NCBI RefSeq assembly: GCF_963676685.1
Contig: NC_092344.1
Location: forward strand, 87,512,749 to 87,576,748
Length of the DNA: 64,000 bases
DNA from: Mytilus edulis
Taxonomy: Eukaryota > Mollusca > Bivalvia > Mytilida > Mytilidae
Direction of reading: 5' to 3'
Shown here: positions 48,925 through 61,679 of the stretch, piece by piece
Position numbering within the stretch: position 1 is the stretch's first letter
How the letters are laid out: every line of letters begins with the position of its first letter
The notes under the pieces: generated by a model
What the model was told of the DNA's origin: nothing
Seen by the model: only the letters and a program-made list of their open reading frames with translations
Databases searched by the model: none
Translations under genes and position numbers: made by a program

Positions 48925-49095
48925 GTGAAGCCCAAGTGGTCGTGTGGTCTAGCAGGACGGCTACAGTGCAGGCGATTTTCTGTCACGAAATCGCAGTAGC
49001 ATGGGTTCGAATCCTGGCGAGGGAAGAACAAATTTGCGAAAGTAAATTTACAGATCTAACATTGTGGGGTTGATGTTTAGACGAGTTATATATAT
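48925..49095 (+). mobile_element. tRNA-derived SINE, intact head
   Basis: GTGAAGCCCAAGTGG leads into an A-box-like TGGTCTAGCAGGACGG (about 48945-48960). The B-box GGGTTCGAATCC is at 49003-49014. The tail is 'gaagaacaaatttgcgaaag' and '-gtttagacgagttatatata' with a TA microsatellite. Same family as the reversed copy at 60303-60467. Confidence 0.7.
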
Positions 49096-49099
49096 ATAT

Positions 49100-50520
49100 T
49101 TTGTTGTAATTTTTCATTCATTGTAATTGGTCACATTGAATAGCAATAAAGCACCATGAATACAATATTATGTATCTTATTATACCTGCATCATACATTA
49201 AAACCTGTTTCCAAGTTTCCATTCTCAATTTTTTTTATTTATTATGTGTTGTCTCATGTGCATCCTCCAATATTCCTCTCCAAAAATTCTACATTTTTTC
49301 CATGAGGCCTATATATATATAAGTGTGGTTCTTTGAGGAAAAATGGGGTCAGAATATCAGCTTTTTTCATTTTTTTTACTTACGGGTTTGTAAAAATCAA
49401 AGTTCATCATTTTCTTTATGATTGGAAAGAAAAAAAAATTCTAGGGTCTAGGGGTTTTAATACGTTGGGTGTGGTAACTGTAACCACACATATTTTTATC
49501 TGATGTACAATGTATATATTGCATTTATGCCAAGGATGGTATGAGCTTCACCATTGTTGTTAATTAAATAATTATATCATCTTGCGACAAAAAAGGGTTG
49601 TTCAGAATATTTTGGGCACCATTATTTCCCCCATGTCATCATTTTGATGTTACATGTATCTGTAATTGTAATAAAATTCACATCAATAGAGTAGTACAGG
49701 TAAAGTATGTCATCTGAAATCAAGCATGTGCTAACAATCAAATGTACAGAGTCATTTATTTAGGGCTTCCAATTTCCTTTAATCATTAAACAATTATAGA
49801 CTTCAACGATTGTGATTGATTAATTGGTTTTTAACCCACTTTCAACACTATTGTTCAATAATGTGATGGTTTTCATTGGTGGAGGAAGCGGGAGTGCTCA
49901 GGGAAAACAACAGTCCGTTTTTAAGAAAACATATAATCCTAGTTATAAATTAAGATTGGACTTCAACTGTTGTGTAAATAAATTATTACTTTATTGAATA
50001 TTATCTAATTTATAAAACAAAACCAATGTGGTTTCTTCAAAGTGCCACTTCTGGTTTCAATGTAAACATACCACAATTTTCTGTTATCAGTGCTAGCTTT
50101 TAAAGTAAAGAAAGCATAAAACTTTGCTCAGTGCTTGGAGCACAAAAATGGGGATCCACTAAAAAATATGCTGAAACTAACATGATGCTGGCAATTTATT
50201 TCAAATACCACTTTGGAGATGTCAATACTCCTAACAAAAGGTCACTATTATCATATGTTTGGTTGTAAAATAACCTACATGTGACGTTTTTAGTTAAGTT
50301 TGTTGCATTCTCATTTCTGGTAAGAATTTGTTGATTTACAGCCATAGTGAATACTTCTAATGGAAATTCAGATAAAAAAAAATGTGAATTAAATGATTGA
50401 AAATCACAAAATGGGATTGATCAAAATCTGTTTTTCAGAAATGAAAAAAGAATTCTGGGATCCAAAGGTGTAAAGTAGACTGCATCAGTAGACCACTGGA
50501 ACCACACATATATTTTTGTA
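49100..50520. repeat. AT-rich region with pieces of the 'GGAACCACACA' element
   Basis: 49322-49495 and 50455-50515 carry 'attctagggtctagggg' and '-aaccacacatattttt' ends of the element seen whole at 53870-54320. No gene recognised. Confidence 0.5.
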
Positions 50521-50544
50521 CATGGCCCTGGCCCAATCTAGAAA

Positions 50545-52390
50545 AAAACAGGTGCTCTGCAAGGTGCAGCTTTATAGGACCGCAGCGGTTGAACCCTGAA
50601 CAGTTGGGGCAAGTATGGACACAAGCTTGATACAGTTCTGAATTTGGATTGTGATCAAATTCTTGACATAATATGAGTTTCTAACACAAAACAAATGTAA
50701 AGATCTTACAAATCTATTATGCAATATTGTGCAATTAAAGATTTCTTCTTCAAACTTTTCAAAAATTTGGAATACGAAAAATTTGAAGAAAAAAATTTGA
50801 AAACTACTACCACCCCCCTTTTTTGCAACAAGTCCAACACCTGACATTTCTTTATACATTATTTACAAGTAGTGTAAGGGAGGTAAATCTGAAAACATAC
50901 CAAACATTGTATGTTAACTGTTTTTGAATTACCTCCCTTACACTGCTTTTAAATTGTCTTAATTGTCCATTGACCAGAAAAACAAAAAAGTTTCCCCTCT
51001 TTTTTTGCCCCCAATTCCAAAACATTTTGAGCCATAACCCCCCAAAGTCATTACTAACCATCCCTACATGGTATGGAAAGTTATGGTATAATTTCGGAGA
51101 GATTCATACACTTAAACACAACTTATTGTTTGAAACTACAAAAATGCTTATTTTGGGCCCCTTTTTGGCCCTTAATTCCTGAACTATTGGGACCATTACC
51201 CCCAAAATCAATCTCAACTTTCCTTTAATGGTATTGAACCTTCTGGTAAAAATTTATAGAGATGCATTTACTAAATCTTAAGTTATTGTATGGAAAACCT
51301 AGTTTTCCCCTTTTTTTCCTCTTATTTTTTCTTTTTTAGCCCCCAATTCCAACACATTTTGAGCCATATCCCCAGAGCCATAACTAACCATCCCTTTATG
51401 GTATGGAAACTTGAGGTACTATTTCAGAGAGATTTAACACTTAAACACAAGTTATTGTTTGAAAACTACAAATTGCTTATTTTAGCCCCGTTTGGCCCCT
51501 ATTTCCTAAACTATTGGGTCCTTAACCCCTTAAATCAATCCCAACCTTCCTTAAGTGGTATTAAACCATCTGATAACCAGGTGCTCCACAGGGCGCAGCT
51601 TTATACGACCGCAGAGGTTGAACCCTGAACAGTTGGGGCAAGTATGGACACAATATTCAAGTTTGATACAGCTCTGAATTTAGGTTGTGATCAAATTCTT
51701 GACATGAATTTGGAATTTGAGAAATTTGGAGAAAAAAAATTAAAACTACTACCACCCCCTTTTTTGCAATAAGTCCAAAACCTGACATTTCTTTATACAT
51801 TATTTACAAGTAGTGTAAGGGAGGTGAATCCAAACATACCAAACAGTGTTTGCTAACTGTTTTTGAATTACCTCCCTTACACTGGTTTAAATTGTCTTAA
51901 TTGTCCATTGACCAGAAAAACCTAGTTTCCCCCTTTTTTTGCCCCTAATTCCAATATATTTTGAGCCATAACCCCCCAAAGTCATAACTAACCATCCCTA
52001 AATAGTATGGAGACTTGTGGTATAATTTCAGAGAGATTCATCCACTTTAACAAAAGTTATTGTTTGAAAACTACAAAAAAAAATATTTTGAGCCCCCTTT
52101 TTGGCCCCTTATTCCTAAACTATTAGGACCATAACCCACAAAATCAATCCCAATCTTCCTTTAGTGGTATTAAACCTTCTGTTAAAAATTTATAGAGATC
52201 CATTTACTAAATCTTAAGTGATTGTCTGGAAACTAAATGTGTCTTCGGATACCATTATACGACGCAAAAACTTTTTGCGGTCATATAAAAATTAAAAGAG
52301 ATCCATTCATTAAAACTAAAATTATTGTCAGGAAACTAAATGTGTCTTCGGATGATGAGGAAATGATACCATTATACAATTTTGTGGTCT
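50545..52390 (+). repeat. Two tandem copies of a roughly 1-kb mussel repeat
   Basis: Units start at about 50545 and 51580 with 'aggtgctc-gcagctttata' and 'ccgcag-ggttgaaccctgaa', and share 'gtgtaagggaggt-aatc' and several 'gcccctttttggcccctta' modules. The second ends 'gcaaaaactttttgcggtca'. The small frames on both strands are shadows. Confidence 0.8.
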
Positions 52391-52717
52391 AATAAAAACA
52401 GTTGCTTAAACAACTTCCTGTCATTGCCTGTTTGTATCAACTGTTGTCAAAACAAAGAACATGTACATCACTCAAATAGCTGAGGAGGGAAGAGGTGAGA
52501 CAGAAAACATTTTAAAATAAGAACAAATATTTTAATGACAATAAATGTTGAAGCACAATTATTTTTTTAATTAAATAATGGGGAATGTGTCCATAAGACA
52601 CAGATGATGCCTTCGCTTGCATATCATATAAAGTTATAAAGGGACATAACTGAAGAACACTAAAAGTGACGATACCTAAATTTGTACTTGATCTTATAAT
52701 TAGTTTTGGGGTAATAA

Positions 52718-53397
52718 GGCCAAATAAAAAGGTTACATCCTTTTAAACAATAGGGTTGGTAGGTCGGCAATTATTTTTATTTTTTCTAAATTAAAATTTG
52801 GATTTGGAGTATTATATACGCTCTAACCGAAAGTTGGCCCTTTACATGTGTTTGCTCGTAAAATAAACAGTCATATGCATGTTCCTTTTTTAATTAATTT
52901 TGTTTCTTGAATTTCTTGCATTTTAGTCATGACAGATACTTCTTGTAGAAATTGAGATGACAGAAATCTGGGAATTTAATTATTTAAATTCACAATTCTC
53001 AAAATTTGAATGTTTGAAAATTTATTTTTTAGAAATGAACAAGAATGTGTCCCAAGTACATGGATGCCAAAATTGCACTATCCATTTCTATGTTCAGTGG
53101 ACCGTGAAATTGGGATAAAAACTCTAATTTGGCAGTAAGATTAAAAAGATCATGTCAGGGAACATGAGTACTAAGTTTCAAGTTGATTGGTCTTCATCAA
53201 AATCTACCTTGACCAAAAACTTTAACCTGAAGTTGGACGAACAGACAGACGAACGAACGGACGAACAGACCAGAAAACATAATGCCCCTCTACATTTCTC
53301 TACTATCGTAGGTGGGGCATAAAAAAACAGTTCAAGGGTCGGGGTTTAAACTAGGGACGGTCAGATTACTGGAACCACACATATATTTTATTTGGCC
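52718..53397. mobile_element. Harbinger-like MITE, copy A, with a nested repeat
   Basis: It starts GGCCAAATAAAA and ends TTTTATTTGGCC, flanked by TAA on both sides (52715-52717, 53398-53400). The host phrase 'gtaataa(g)tattg/cattg' is restored when it is removed. Inside, 53039-53322 is a copy of the 'ACAAGAATGTGTCC' repeat inserted later. A 3-bp TWA duplication is typical of PIF/Harbinger. Confidence 0.75.
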
Positions 53398-53869
53398 TAA
53401 GTATTGTTTAATAAAACTTGGTTGGTGCAAACTTAATTCAGAGATTGAAATCAGTATTTTTTTCATTTGTAAATGGGTATAACTCTAGAACAGTTGAAGA
53501 GACGCCCAACCTCACCCCCAAATTTGTTTATACTTAATCTGTTTTTTTTTGTGGTAATAAGCATTGGGTATAAGTTTCATAGTATTTGGTTAAAGCTTCC
53601 TAAAGTTAGTGAAAGGAAACTAAAAATTCAACATTTTTTTCTTTTGTAAAGGGGCATCAGGGATTGAAGTTCTGGCACTGGTAGCCCACAGATTTAATTT
53701 TGTAGCCAATATACATAGTTATATTCCAGAAAAGCAGAAACTTTAGGAGCCCACACCAAATTTAATGGGACCATTGGTGAGTGGGCCCCTGGTAATTTAA
53801 AACCCTGGGCATAACTCTAGAACGGTCAAAGTAATGCCACTGAAATTGATCTGTGTTTTGAGGTAATAA

Positions 53870-54320
53870 GACCAAATAAAAATAATTATATATGTGTGGT
53901 TCCAGTTACATACTTTTAATAATCAGGGTCAGTAGGTCAGCATTTTTTTAATTTATTTTTATTTTGGATTGTCAAAATCCAGAAAAAAATCATGCGTTTA
54001 CCTAAATTATTTCCGGTTATATACATGCCTCTACCGGATGTCTGCCATTTTACATGTGTTTGGATTGAAAATAAACAATTATGTTATGTTTTTTCGTTAA
54101 TTTTGTTGCATTCTGACATGAATTCTTGCATTTAAGCCATACCAGATGCTTCTGATGAAGTAAAGAAATCTATTAATTTAATTATTTTTAATTCACAATC
54201 CTCAAAATTTAATCGTTTGAACATTTATTTTTCAGAAATGAAAACAAGTATTCTAGGGTTGGGGGTTTAAACTAGGGTCAGTCGGGTAACTGGAACCACA
54301 CATTTATTTTAAATTAGGCC
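53870..54320. mobile_element. Harbinger-like MITE, copy B (451 bp)
   Basis: Same family as 52718-53397, without the nested insertion: GACCAAATAAAA...TGTGTGGTTCCAGTTAC on the left and GTAACTGGAACCACACA...ATTAGGCC on the right. Flanks are TAA (53867-53869) and TTA (54321-54323). It is inserted at the same phrase of the same host repeat family. Confidence 0.75.
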
Positions 54321-54543
54321 TTAGCATTGTGTTTCAGTTTTCAAAAAATTTGGATGAGGCAAACTGAAGTTAGAGAACGGAAATTCACTTTGGGACATAC
54401 CTACCGACCTAGTCGAACAAAGGTAACACTGAATGCAACCTCTATAGATAAACAATTGCAAGCTCAGAGTTAAGTTTATCCTGTCATAAAAAATATGTGT
54501 AGTTTCAGAACTTATTCAGGTTGCAATAAATGTTGATGATGTG

Positions 54544-55789
54544 CAGGGATCTCCATGGATGAAAATTGAACGATGGAGGAACTTTCACCATCATAAACCG
54601 TATCTACGCTGTACAGCGTAATGTGATCGAAAGTGTTTCATCCCTCCACATAAGGATAGGTGAACATGCTAATTCATTGCTTATTTAAATTATATTTATT
54701 TGAATTCTCATTATAAATACTATATTAAAGTATATATATATTTTCAATAATTGTCGTTTGTAACCCTTCAGAGACCAAGCCCTCATGCCCCCTCCCTTTC
54801 CCTTAGTCGAGAATGACCAATAGCTATCACGAAGGTCCCAATGTAGTTTTCTTGCTATTTTTGGTAATTGTTATGCGGGTTAAAATTCATGTGGAGCTTA
54901 TTTTTCATGGACATTGTCAAATTCAGAATTCATGAACCCATTACCGGTATGGCTGGTTTGCAGCAACGACAAAACGAGTCGTACGGGTTATGTAAAAGGT
55001 TAAAAAGATTTGTAAAGCGAACGTTGTCAAATGAAAAGGTTTTTAATGACTTTATCTAGCAAATCGATGATATGCAACATGCATCTTTCAAGTCGGAATA
55101 GAAACCGGAAACGCGGATGTATCAATTTGATTGTAAACTACGAAATGAATTCGGAATTACGATACGATATTTATTTACAGGAAATATTAAAAGTTTTTAC
55201 TTTTTAACTTTTAAAATAATTCTATATTCTCGTTACAATACAGCAGTACTTGAGTTATTTGCGATGAAATAATAATTACTGTTTTACGTCTTATTTTGTA
55301 CTTCTTAAAAAGGGGGATGCTGATTGCGTAAGTCAAAATAAAAGCACGTGTTCTACTTGTTAAACTTTGTAACTGGACTATTAATTTATTTATTTAATCT
55401 GAATTATCATAAGCATTTGTGGAAACTTAATTAAATAATTCGACAAATGAATCGTCTATCTTTAGATAATATTCTCCTGTCTGCTTTCTTGATCTACCTG
55501 TACAAGCTCAGGTACAAGTGATTAGCGATCTTAATCCGGATATCCCTCAGGCGTTAGAACTGGATTATACTATAAAGAAAGCCTGAAGGTAATGCAATAA
55601 CATGCATTTGATTATAATTGCTAAAAAAATGGCGTCAGGCTATAAAAACGATCACAGTTTTGAACGATGGCGCAAGTCATTTAACGATGGCGCAAGACAT
55701 TTTAACGATGGCGCAAGTCATTTGACGATGGCGCAAGACATTTGAACGATGGCGGGGCACCATCGTTAAACAGGCCATAGAGATCCCTG
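54544..55789. mobile_element. 1.25-kb hAT-like element with GATGTG duplication and an internal minisatellite
   Basis: It starts CAGGGATCTCCATGG and ends CCATAGAGATCCCTG. GATGTG flanks both sides (54538-54543, 55790-55795). Near the right end five copies of a 20-21-base repeat (CATTTAACGATGGCGCAAGA type) run from 55662 to 55760, and both ends carry the GAACGATGG motif. A 63-codon frame at 54868-55059 has no recognisable domain. Confidence 0.75.
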
Positions 55790-55795
55790 GATGTG

Positions 55796-57180
55796 TATGA
55801 CTGATGTTCAATGGACCTTATCACTTTTTCAGACTCTATGACACTAGACCTGATATTTGTCAACACTTGAACTATTAATATGATTAATGTCTTGCAAAAA
55901 AATTCACATTTGCACTGATGAATGACACTTCTCTTTGATGTCAAAAATATTATTACAGGAAAATGTGTGATTGCAATTAATAAGGCTCTTCACAATTAGT
56001 TCGGCCATATCGGAAAGTGGGCAGATTTTCATAATGGAGGTAAAAACGGTGTGAAATTAAGGGAACACATCAACAGAGCAGTTGCTTAGAAACATGCATA
56101 GGATTTCCAATACTTTCATACTATTTCCACCTCTTTCAAAATAATCGTCCCCTATCCAATATGGCCAAACTAACCGTGAAGAACCTTATTGTGGACAAAT
56201 ACAAAATAACTATGGCGATCAAGAACATTATTTCCTACTAGATATCTTTTATCAGATTCTTTAAAAATATAACATCAAATTGAAACTTTAAAAAAAATAC
56301 AGAAAATTTGTATTCTTAACATTATAACAATGAAATTAATGTGTTGAAATTTCTTTTAGAATGTGAAAATGCCTGTGAACATCAACACCAAAATATTAGT
56401 ACCCCGAATGTCATGAATTTACGAGGTTTGCTCGCAAGTAATCATAAACGATGATGGCACATTTGGATAAACATGTCTTGCGACTGTTAAATACATTATT
56501 GCATGAAATTCATCTATACAGCAACAAGCAGCACTAGCTGGACTTGGCTTGTGAAAACCGACATCCGATAACCCAAATAAACAAGGGTAATTATACATGC
56601 ATTTCCATCAACACTCTTAATCTGCATTCGGTAAGACCTTATTGTTGACATAAATGGTGTCTTTTGAAATATATGTGACGTGTTTGATTGAGATAATTTA
56701 CTTGCAATCACCTATATTGAAGCCAATTTCACTTTTTCATAGCATATCTTCTTCTTTTTGCTAAATATAGCAAATTGATTCTAGACAGCGGTAAATAAAA
56801 TTCTTTAATTTGATTGGATAAAGTTATCGTCGGGATGTGTGTATTACAAATTCATTGGGAACAACATCAAAGAAACTGTCACGAATATGAACCAATACAT
56901 AAACAAATAAACAAATATACAAATATACAACAGAAATATCTGTCATTGATCAGTGTATTGTGACCAATATGCTGTGTTGTGTGTTTTTTGTTATCCGTAA
57001 CAATTTACATAGACAGTAAGAGTTATCTCCCATTGATTAATACCTTAGTGTCGGGTTTGGGTAAATCATCGGTATATACCTATAAATCTATAATACTTAC
57101 GAGGTCCAATTTGTCAGCCGTCATCGGGTAAAAATGCCAAATCAAAGAATTCAACTTTATTAAATATTAATAACTAATAT
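55796..57180. other. No gene recognised
   Basis: AT-rich. A minus-strand donor-like sequence (GACCTC then gtaagtatt, about 57099-57107) follows an ATGACGGCTGAC frame but has no convincing acceptor. Confidence 0.4.
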
Positions 57181-57182
57181 AG

Positions 57183-57409
57183 GACAATGCTGTGATTAAA
57201 GAATACTCCATTCGAGGTCCTTTTGTTTTCCAAATAATTAATATTACCTATAAATTATAATTGATCAGTTTCAGTTCGACGGGTTCGACTGCTTTCAAAA
57301 TCTTTCTGTTTGAACCCGTCGACCTGGAACTTATCAATTATTGGTAACATTATTTTTTTGGAAAACAAAAGGGCCTGGAATGGAGTATTTTTCAATCAAC
57401 AGCATTGTC
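57183..57409. mobile_element. 227-bp hairpin element with about 100-bp arms
   Basis: GACAATGCTGT...AATACTCCATTC...CCTTTTGTTTTCC on the left is mirrored by GGAAAACAAAAGG...GGAATGGAGTATT...ACAGCATTGTC on the right, with only about 30 bases between the arms; the inner arms end with a pair of GACGGGTTC/GAACCCGTC blocks. No ORF belongs to it. Confidence 0.8.
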
Positions 57410-57739
57410 TAATCAATAAAATGCAAATATGTCTCAAAATTAACAGATTTAAGCAAATATCTAGATCGGTTGTGCACTGCGATTTTACAATCCAAGGTGT
57501 ATATATAACATGAATCTAGAAAGTCTTATAGGGTTTCTAAAGAGACTACTAAACTGAGCAATCATCCGTAATTTTATTATATGCCGGCATTGATTATGCA
57601 CAGCACTTCTTCAAGTTTTGACAAAGCTTAACTACTTTTGAATGACAATCACACAATACTGTCAAATTACATATCAGAAGAAACATATAAGACAAATTTG
57701 TGCGATATTAACATAAAGTAAACCCAGCCGCCCTTTCGT

Positions 57740-57840
57740 AGTTGATTATGTAAAGAATCACTGAAGCATGACTGGAGCCCCCTTTTTTAGGTCCGTCACT
57801 GGGACCCCCTTATGAAAAGTTCTGGATCCGCCACTGTCAA
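57740..57840 (+). repeat. Fragment of a 'GGATCCGCCACTG' hAT-like repeat
   Basis: It contains 'gagcccccttttttaggtcc' and 'agttctggatccgccactg', related in type to the element at 63743-63904 but without a matching left end. Confidence 0.5.
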
Positions 57841-58576
57841 CTGATTTTTGGAAAACGTGTGCATGCGACGTATACATGCCCTATTCAACTTTCAACATAT
57901 TCAGCAATTGTAAGATTTTATGGATGTATAATAAGAGATCGATGTAGGATAAAAAAAACTTAAATCAAATAGTTTTGGGGTGGGGGGGGGGGGGGTCAAC
58001 ATTGCTGCAAGTTTTGTTAATCCAAAATCGATTTTACATATATCCCAATCAATTTTTCCCAAATTAAGTTAAGAGGGGGGTCAGTGAAAAAACTATGAAT
58101 TAAGTTTTCTTATCCTACATTGAACTTTTGATGTCGTCCCTAACGATGTCTGAACTTTATTTCAATAACAACAAACACAATGAAAGCATTTAGCCGTGAT
58201 CTTTCTCTGAAACTGGAAAAATAAATTTCTAAGATTGGATTGTAGATCATCTTCACAGTGTTTTGCTGGTCACCGTGAAGTTGATTTGGTGAAAATCGTC
58301 ATTCAACTCTGGGACCAACATAAATAATGAAATAAATAGTCCCAGCTGAAGGTCAATAATTCGACTGACGATTTCGGTCATTGTTCTTTTACTGGTTTTT
58401 GTTAATCTTATTTCTTTTTCATAATTCAGTATAGTCCCACTCCATAATAGCAAATAAAGGGAGACGGATTTATATAAGTTTTTCTTGTTTCCGAATCCCA
58501 GTATTTCTATTGTATAATTGTATTTTGTGCACTTTCGAAAAATGAAATATTGTTTAAAACGTAATTACAGACTTAC

Positions 58577-58639
58577 TGTACGACTCATATAAAGTGTCGA
58601 GACGTGTGTGAGCTTTTCTGGGAAGCACTTCTCATCCAT
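58577..58639 (-). other. Possible first exon with ATG and strong splice donor
   Basis: On the minus strand an ATG opens a 21-codon reading frame, MDEKCFPEKLTHVSTLYMSR plus T, ending exactly at ACA followed by a consensus gtaagtc donor. It could be a first exon of the zinc-finger gene (10 kb upstream of its next exon; spliced there it would make a 36-codon upstream ORF) or of another gene. It was judged by donor quality and reading frame only. Confidence 0.3.
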
Positions 58640-58970
58640 AGCCAAATTAAGTCAAACTTGATCTTACTAAGCATGTTCTTGGTCTGTATAATCATTAACG
58701 TATTAAGTTTGGGAAATTCATCCGATGGCCCGGCCGATGGCTAAAAATAGAACATAAGCGTAAAAAGCAAGTTTTGGTTTTTATCTAATTATATTGAAAA
58801 GTATTGAGTAACAAAATTTATCAAAAAAAGGTAAGCCAGTCCCATAATCAAATGTCTAAATCAAAAGCTAAAGACATCAAATACGAATGGATACAATTTA
58901 ACTGTCATATTCCTGACTTGGTACTAGCATTTCTATGTAGAAAAATGGTAGATTAAATCTGGTTTAGTTT

Positions 58971-59676
58971 AAAGTTAAACATATTTATTCATAGTAGATT
59001 GGGAAACAAGTTTTGCAACTTATATTAATCCCTTTCCAATTTGCGGGTGCGAGTGCTGCCATGTAGCGGCATTAACCTGCTCTTTTTCGAAATCTACAAG
59101 GGTGTCTTTAACGTGCAAGAGATATGGCTCTCTGGTTTTATATTTAGCGATTGCTAAACCTCTCACTTGTATGACAGTTGCATAAAATTCCACTATATTG
59201 ACAACGTTGTGTGAATAAAACAAACTGGCATAATACTAGTAGCTAAAAACTGTAAAAAAAAGGGGGGGGGGTACAGCAGTCACCATTGTGTTAAAATCTT
59301 AATCTCTATGAAACAAAAAAAAATATGGCAACAAAGAAAAAACAAAAAGGTATATAAATGTTGATTTTAGTCTGATGCTTGATTTTTTTTATTATTAATT
59401 GTTTTTAATTGGCTTTTAACTATATCTTTCAACTTGCGAGTATATAGTGTTGAGAAACGACAATTGTCCGTCGGAAGGGAACGATAAATGGTTTGCCCGT
59501 GTTAAGAGTGACTGAGCAATATCTCTTAAACGTAAAATACACCAATGCAGATTTTGAAAAAGAGCAGGCTTATGCAGCTACAAAGTAGCACTCGAACCAT
59601 CAAAGTGGAAAGGGATTGATATAAGTTGTAATAACGTGTTTCCCAATCCACTACAAATAAATATTTTTTTAACTTT
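58971..59676. mobile_element. 706-bp element with about 165-bp diverged inverted repeats
   Basis: Left-arm phrases (AAAGTTAA, TAGATTGGGAAAC, AATCCCTTTCC, CCTGCTCTTTTTC, AAGAGATAT) recur in order on the other strand at the right end. The arms are roughly 75-80% alike by eye. A 67-codon minus-strand frame (59223-59020) overlaps the left arm; it contains DTLVDFEKEQVNAATWQHSH and is unrecognised. Confidence 0.7.
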
Positions 59677-60302
59677 CTAGCCTTTAAAGTAACTGCACTG
59701 CGAGTACTCTCAAATCGGCGTACTTTCGTGTTAATTTCACCTGTTGATACGATTTGTAATGTATTTTTGTTGTTTAAAGTTTACTTATTTAGTGTTTCAT
59801 CTCGTCTCAATATTTCTATTTATATATAACACATTTGAACAACAAGTTTGTTTATTTTGTGAAAAATATTTCTGCACTCTATATGTCAGTACTCCTTACA
59901 ACAAAATTATTTTTATTTACCTGTCAGTGTATGTTATTTTATTCTATGGCATATTTTTCAAGGTCATAGTTGTCTTTCTGATTTTGTTGTTCATCACACC
60001 CCCTTTTTTGAAATTTATTTTGTATTCACTGCAACATTGTGTCAAAAATCAAGCTTTTTCGTTCAGTGTATGTTTACTTGTTTTTTTGTTAATATGCCTT
60101 TTGATTGAGTTAAGAAACTTCAATTGATATTTTATAGTTGTGATGTTTATACACCATAATTTCAGGTAACGGTGGAGGTTGGCGTTTGCTTAAACGTTTC
60201 AAGCCGCTGCGTTTGTTTGCATCTGTCCTAAGTCAGGAACCTGTTCTTCATTAAGAGATTAGTGTCGTTTATTGCTGTGGTTGTTAAGTTTTTCTCGTTC
60301 CT

Positions 60303-60467
60303 CTTTTATATATACAACTCGTCTAACCATCAACCCAACAATATAAGATCTGTAGATTTGCTTTCGCATATTTTTTGTTCTTCCCTCACCGGGTTTCGAA
60401 CCCATGCTACTGAGATATCGTGACACCTAATCGCCTGCACTGTAGCCGACCTGGGCTTCACAATAAT
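60303..60467 (-). mobile_element. tRNA-derived SINE, reversed, A-box deleted
   Basis: On the minus strand it reads GTGAAGCCCAGG then GCTACAGTGCAGGCG, the B-box GGGTTCGAAACCC, and a tail like that of 48925-49095. Compared with that copy about 20 bases carrying the A-box are missing. Confidence 0.7.
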
Positions 60468-60764
60468 AAAGCTTTTGGCGGCTGTGTGTTACTTTTCTTC
60501 GTCAGTTTTAATCTAGCGTCGTACTACAGTACATGATATATAAGGCATGGAGATGTTATTGTTACAGATCAGCTCAAGAATCCTACAAATTAATGCAAGA
60601 TATATATATATGTATATGTACATGCATGTATATAGATAAGACCGTTGGTTTTCCGGTTTGAATGGTTTTATACAATAGTCATTTTTTTGGCCCTTTATAG
60701 CTTAAATTGCTGTTCGGTGTGAGCCGTGTTCTGCGTAAAAGACCGTACAACAAATGGTAATAAG

Positions 60765-60860
60765 ATTGTCGAATGGATGGTCTAGACACAGAACAAGCAG
60801 TGTTGTCTCTATGTTCTTAAAGCATGAGTTCGAGCCCCGTCGAGGGAAAAGAGATCAGCA
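60765..60860 (+). mobile_element. Possible third tRNA-like SINE head
   Basis: ATGGTCTAGACAC (A-box-like, about 60776-60788) and GAGTTCGAGCCCC (B-box-like, 60826-60838) lie about 38 bases apart and are followed by 'gtcgagggaaaagagat'. No tail family was recognised. Confidence 0.4.
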
Positions 60861-61679
60861 GGACAAGATTTACAAGTAAGTCGAGGCAAAATCTTCGAAA
60901 TCTTTATTGAAGAAAATCAAATGAGCATTAGGTAAAAATACAAATTAGACAAAAACAAATTAAATATGATAAGACTACTTTCAGTCATATTGGCTCAATT
61001 TCGTCAAGTTCAGTAAAAAAAAAAGATCAATCGCTGATGTATTATTGGCTTGCAAGTCAATAGTTCAACACATTTGAATTTGTAGTCATGCAACCTTTAA
61101 TTTAATCTCAAATTGATGTGTTGCGCGTGTTTTCAGCATGTAGATTGGTCATTAAAAAAAGGCGTCAACATTGAAAAGTGAAACAAGGAAGACACCAGGA
61201 ATAACAATCATCTTGGACTGACTCGGGTCGACCCACACATTATCATTGTAATACATGTAAAATGATGATATACAGATATTTTTAATCTCAGTATCACATA
61301 AAATCAAAAAAACATAAACATCTTTATTTTATACGATCGATATTTCCCCACAAATAGGAGTGGGGCTATGCTCCCTACTCCCTAAAAGTCCGTCTCTCAC
61401 GATTGCACATGTTTTCTGTTTATTCTATATCTATGGTTATAATGGGCTGTATGACCGTCGAGAGTCTACGAGGGTAGATTGGATATAAGAAGTCCTTTAC
61501 TTAAATACACGCACCCTCGAATGCTGGTCTATATTTTAGCGAGTCCATGCATTATTGCTTGTTTCTATTTGACTTCATTTTACTGTAATATGATGTTATA
61601 AATCAAATTTGAGAGTTAATGAGGATCAGTTCGATGAACATGGATTTTACAGTGAGGTCCCATTTAAAGGAAATTTACC

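Noticed and set aside
59744-60127. 127-codon hydrophobic plus-strand ORF
   Set aside because: Phe/Leu/Ile-rich translation of T-rich DNA; no family features or splice context.
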